Below are positions 55,970-64,000 of a stretch of 64,000 nucleotides of DNA, in pieces. The position numbers and the translations under genes were made by a program. The notes beneath the pieces were generated by a model. It saw only the letters and a list, made by a program, of their open reading frames with translations. It was not told where the DNA came from and searched no databases. The stretch is from Microbacterium invictum (lineage in GTDB: Bacteria; Actinomycetota; Actinomycetes; Actinomycetales; Microbacteriaceae): assembly GCF_014197265.1 (NCBI RefSeq), contig NZ_JACIFH010000001.1, positions 2,046,001 to 2,110,000 on the forward strand, written 5' to 3'. Every line of letters begins with the position of its first letter. The stretch's first letter is position 1.

Positions 55970-57073
55970 TCATCCCTGGTGCAGCTGGGGTCCGGCCTCG
56001 AGCGTGCGCTCGTACTCGCGCTGGGCCTCGTAGTTGAGCTCGGTGACGCGCTTGCCGCGCGCAGAGACCCATGCGCCGAACCAGATGGTCAGCTCGCGCC
56101 CGAAGATGAACGCCACGATCGCGAGCGGGGCGAGAAGCTGGCCGTCGACGAGCTCGGCGCCCTCACGCGCGGTGAGTTCCCAGAACGGGGCCTGGAACAG
56201 CTGACCCAGCAGGTGTCCGCCGTACGAGACGGCGCCGACCAGCAGTCCGAAGATGACCCAGTAACCCCAGCGACCGCGGTTGATGATCGCGCCGAGCAGC
56301 CAGAACCCGAGGAAGAACACGACCACCGGCACCCAGAACCACCAGGTGGTCAGCGCGGCCACGGCCTCGGTGCCCACATTCTCGCCCGTGATGGAGCCGT
56401 CGGCGAGGCCGAAGCCCAGTGCGGCGGCGAGGTAGAGGATGCCGAACGACACAGCGGCCAGCAGGCCGATCGCGCCGGCGGCACCGCGGTTGCCGCGCGG
56501 GCGGGGGGCCTCGGGCGCCTGGACGAAGATGGGCTGCGGCGAGGCGGTGTACGCGACGCCCGCGGCGGCGCCGGTCGCGACCGGCTCGCTCGGGGTGACG
56601 GCATCGCCGTACGCGGTGCCGTCGTACGCGGTGGTGACGGCGTCGGGGCCGGTGGCGTCGGTGCCCGCGACTGCCGTCGTGTCGGCGGAGGGCTCGGCGG
56701 CCGTGGGCGTCGCGACCGTGGCGGCCGCGCCGGGCACGTAGCCGGCTTCGGCGTAGGCGGCGTCGAGGTCGGCATCGTGGCCGGCCGGCGCGGCCGCGGA
56801 GGCGGTGTCCGAGGCGGCGGGGTCGGTCGCCGTGGCGGCCGAACCGGTTGCGGCGGCGTCAGCGGTGGCAGTGCCGGAATCGGCGGCGGATGCGGTCGAG
56901 GGCGCCGCGTCACCGGCATCCACTCGGGCGAGCTCTTCCTCGCTCACCGCATCGCGAGAAGCGGCCTCGGCCTCGGCCAGGCCCTCGTGGGCGCGACCGA
57001 CCACGTCGTCGACCGACCCGGCCTCGCCTGTCGTGTTGTCGTCAACCGGCTCGCCGTAATTGGGATCGCTCAT
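55970..57073 (-). CDS. Membrane protein with long Ala/Thr-rich N-terminal region
   Basis: 367 residues. The first 190 or so are acidic then Ala/Thr/Asp-rich and probably disordered; the second half holds four or five membrane helices (GAIGLLAAVSFGILYLAAALGFG, WWFWVPVVVFFLGFWLLGAII, YWVIFGLLVGAVSYGG, LLAPLAIVAFIFGRELTIWFG). The C-terminus ends in a charged helix. No enzymatic motif seen. It is divergent from the lipoprotein gene at 57203. Confidence 0.75.
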   Translation of the reverse strand: MSDPNYGEPVDDNTTGEAGSVDDVVGRAHEGLAEAEAASRDAVSEEELARVDAGDAAPSTASAADSGTATADAAATGSAATATDPAASDTASAAAPAGHDADLDAAYAEAGYVPGAAATVATPTAAEPSADTTAVAGTDATGPDAVTTAYDGTAYGDAVTPSEPVATGAAAGVAYTASPQPIFVQAPEAPRPRGNRGAAGAIGLLAAVSFGILYLAAALGFGLADGSITGENVGTEAVAALTTWWFWVPVVVFFLGFWLLGAIINRGRWGYWVIFGLLVGAVSYGGHLLGQLFQAPFWELTAREGAELVDGQLLAPLAIVAFIFGRELTIWFGAWVSARGKRVTELNYEAQREYERTLEAGPQLHQG

Positions 57074-57202
57074 TGCGATGTGCTCCTCACGCGGGGCACG
57101 CGCCGCCGCAGTGCGAGAGTAACGTCCCGCGGCCGCTCCGCCGCGGAGGCATGCCGAGTGTCGGCACCCCTGCGTCGGAACGCCCGCTTATCGTTGAGGA
57201 TC

Positions 57203-57808
57203 ATGTCCCGCCTCTCGCGTCTCGCCGCACCCGCGCTCATCATCTCTGCGCTGCTGCTGACGGGGTGCGTGGCGGACGATGCGCCGGCTCCGGATGCCGA
57301 GGCCTCCACCCCCGCCCCCGCTCCCACGACCGCGGTGCCGACACCGGCCTCGCCCACCGACGCGGTGCCATCGGGTCCGGTGCTGTCGATGACCGTGCTG
57401 CCGACCGGGTGCGAGGACATGCTCGACGACGCGGTGCTCGCGCAGCTCGAGGACATTCCGTTGAACGACCCCAGCTTCGGCGAGAGCGGCGTGCTGCCCG
57501 ACCGGTCGCTGCGGTGCGTGTGGTCCGAACCGGGCTCACAGACGACCCGGCTGGTCACGACGATCAACTACGCCCCCGAGCAGCCGGTGCTCGACTACCT
57601 CAACGTGCTGATGGCCGACGGGTTCGTCTGCTACGAACCGAGCGGCGGCCTGCGCTGCGAGGCGACGTGGGACAACGAGACCGCCCCGGTCACCGACGGA
57701 CGCACGCTGTTCTACCGCGACGGTGTGCTCATCGACACGCAGTACTCGAACCTGGCTCCGTCGGGCTACACGGCCGCGATCATCCGGACGCTCTGGCCCG
57801 AGGGCTGA
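57203..57808 (+). CDS. Secreted lipoprotein, hypothetical
   Basis: 201 residues; the ATG at 57203 has GAGG close upstream. A signal peptide ends in the lipobox LLTGC (Cys22), followed by a Thr/Pro/Ala-rich linker and a globular domain with four further Cys (GCEDML, LRCVWSE, FVCYEP, LRCEATW) that could form two disulfides. Family not recognised. The much longer plus-strand frame upstream is a shadow. Confidence 0.8.
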   Translation: MSRLSRLAAPALIISALLLTGCVADDAPAPDAEASTPAPAPTTAVPTPASPTDAVPSGPVLSMTVLPTGCEDMLDDAVLAQLEDIPLNDPSFGESGVLPDRSLRCVWSEPGSQTTRLVTTINYAPEQPVLDYLNVLMADGFVCYEPSGGLRCEATWDNETAPVTDGRTLFYRDGVLIDTQYSNLAPSGYTAAIIRTLWPEG

Positions 57809-57913
57809 CCGCGGCGGCTGCGGGGTCACCGTTCGGGCCCGAGGGCTGGTCAGGACGGCTGCGGGGCCGCCCTCCAGGGGCGACTGCGGGGTCGCCGCCC
57901 AGGGGCGACTGCG
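57790..57913. repeat. Imperfect direct repeats after the lipoprotein gene
   Basis: CCCGAGGGCTG occurs at the lipoprotein end and again about 41 bases later, each followed by CGGCTGCGGGG-like words; CAGGGGCGACTGCG occurs at 57875 and 57900. The pattern suggests slippage of the gene end into the gap. Confidence 0.5.
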
Positions 57914-57940
57914 CCTATCAGGGGCAGGCCAGGTCGCCGA

Positions 57941-58576
57941 TCAGGACGACTCGGCGTCGGCCTCACCGGGCGTCTCGTCGACCACGAAGACACGGTCGGC
58001 GACCCGGCGATGGTAGTCGACCGGATACCAGGCGTTCTGCGACGTCGACAGCCACAGTCCGCCGCCGGTCTCGATCGTCTCGGTCAGCTCTTCCTCGGTG
58101 CGGACGCAGCGCACCCGGGCCTCCTGTTCGGTGCAGGCGAACCCCAGGCCGGGAAGAGCCGCGGTGGCGATGGCACCGGCATCCGTCGCCACCGTGGCCA
58201 CCGTCGTGTGGATCTCGCCCTTGTCGGACTTCCAGCTGCAGGTCATCCGCACAACCGGGCTGAGCGCCTCGACCACGGGGGTGGCCGTCGTGGTCGGCGC
58301 GTCGGTCGAGGGCGTGAGCACGGACTCATCGGTCCAAACCAGCGCGGACCACAGAGCGTCGACGTACAGATCGCGGCACTCGACCGGGTCGGTCGGATCG
58401 AGCTCGTCGTCGGCGGTCGTCGCGCCGGGCGGCCGGTCGCCGGCCTGCTGCGCCATCCAGCCGACGGTCGCCGGCAGCATGGGCAGCGCGAGGACGCCCA
58501 GACCCACCACGACGGCCGCGCACACGAGGCCCACGATCCACGCGAAGATCGCATTCCTGCCACCGACTCGAGCCAT
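57941..58576 (-). CDS. Membrane-anchored extracytoplasmic protein, hypothetical
   Basis: 211 residues with one N-terminal helix (AIFAWIVGLVCAAVVVGLGVLALPML) and an external domain with four Cys (VECRDLY, MTCSWKS, FACTEQE, VRCVRTE). The Cys spacing and the LW-S-L-V-W pattern resemble the lipoprotein at 57203, so the two convergent genes may encode related domains. Family not recognised. It is the last gene before the rpoC terminator side. Confidence 0.75.
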   Translation of the reverse strand: MARVGGRNAIFAWIVGLVCAAVVVGLGVLALPMLPATVGWMAQQAGDRPPGATTADDELDPTDPVECRDLYVDALWSALVWTDESVLTPSTDAPTTTATPVVEALSPVVRMTCSWKSDKGEIHTTVATVATDAGAIATAALPGLGFACTEQEARVRCVRTEEELTETIETGGGLWLSTSQNAWYPVDYHRRVADRVFVVDETPGEADAESS

Positions 58577-58632
58577 GACTCAACGGTACGGTGCGCCGCG
58601 CCTTTTTTGGCGCGCCTCGCGCGCTCACTCCC

Positions 58633-58695
58633 CGCGAGCCGCATGGCTTCGTTCCAGCCGCATAGTTGCGGCCGTGCGTGACTATGCGGCTCGCG
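58633..58695. repeat. 12-bp inverted repeat with nested dyad
   Basis: CGCGAGCCGCAT (58633-58644) pairs perfectly with ATGCGGCTCGCG (58684-58695). Inside, GCCGCA and TGCGGC form a smaller hairpin. The word GCCGCAT or its complement occurs four times in 80 bases. Confidence 0.65.
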
Positions 58696-58714
58696 CAGAT
58701 GTATGCGGCTCGGC

Positions 58715-58755
58715 GAACTCCGAATTCGAACTCCGAACTCCGAACTCCGAACTCC
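58715..58755. repeat. 7-bp tandem repeats GAACTCC
   Basis: Four contiguous copies lie at 58728-58755, with one more at 58715-58721 separated by GAATTC. They sit in the 243-bp gap between the 57941 gene start and the rpoC terminator. Confidence 0.8.
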
Positions 58756-58777
58756 GAACGCAGCGCGCGGGGTACGA

Positions 58778-58810
58778 CGATGGCCCCCGGGCAATGCCAG
58801 GGGGCCATCG
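58778..58810 (-). terminator. Terminator hairpin of rpoC
   Basis: CGATGGCCCCC (58778-58788) pairs perfectly with GGGGGCCATCG (58800-58810) 9 bases past the rpoC stop. No T-run follows on the minus strand, so termination may be intrinsic but weak. Confidence 0.7.
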
Positions 58811-58819
58811 TTCACCTCA

Positions 58820-62695
<3,876 letters not shown>

Positions 62696-62737
62696 TAGTT
62701 CTCCTGTGTCTCAAAAATTCTGTCGCGTCGGCCGGGT

Positions 62738-64000
<1,263 letters not shown>

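Overview
The window is high-GC DNA with strong third-position G/C bias and frequent GTG starts. The ribosomal and RNA polymerase proteins, LPXTG pili and a MoxR/DUF58/FHA operon point to an actinobacterium. The gene set fits Microbacteriaceae best, probably Microbacterium or a close relative; that placement is inference. No tRNA, rRNA, CRISPR array or intact insertion sequence was seen.

Region 1 (1-27.6 kb) is a cell-surface polysaccharide locus. It holds a membrane-anchored glycoside hydrolase (cut by the window start), UDP-glucose dehydrogenase (ugd), three paralogous glycosyltransferases that each fuse a GT-A and a GT-B domain, and a TagGH/Wzm-Wzt-type ABC exporter. It also holds two pyruvyltransferase-family proteins, a membrane/coiled-coil/methyltransferase-fold protein, a tandem GT2 enzyme, galE, an asparagine-synthase-like protein and four further GT-B transferases. 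Together they would make UDP-GlcA and UDP-Gal, assemble a polymer on the cytoplasmic face, decorate it and export it through the ABC transporter. The 18.8-23.2 kb part is patchy: it has a broken copy of the galE 3' end, tandem 23-bp repeats that look like a mobile-element end, and a gene of visibly lower G+C.

Region 2 (27.6-34.7 kb) is a sortase-assembled pilus operon on the minus strand: a large LPLTG protein, two LPxTG pilins and a class C sortase. A perfect hairpin separates the two pilin genes, and stacked inverted repeats lie upstream.

Region 3 (34.7-39.5 kb) is the str operon on the minus strand: rpsL, rpsG, fusA and tuf, with recognisable promoters and terminators. Next to it (39.5-40.3 kb) is a ten-copy array of 83-84-bp dyad units.

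Region 4 (40.4-54.2 kb) is a tightly overlapping six-gene minus-strand operon: a Ser/Thr kinase, a roughly 2000-residue Ig/Fn3 surface protein, a MoxR ATPase, a DUF58 protein, a transglutaminase-like membrane protein that has lost its catalytic Cys and His, and an FHA protein. This is the best candidate for a poorly described system in the window: a phospho-signalling-linked envelope module. Small membrane proteins, a lipoprotein and a second palindromic repeat array follow (54.3-58.6 kb).

Region 5 (58.8-64 kb) holds rpoC and the 3' part of rpoB on the minus strand. The order rpoB-rpoC-(about 19 kb)-rpsL-rpsG-fusA-tuf shows that the RNA polymerase and str operons are separated by Region 4.
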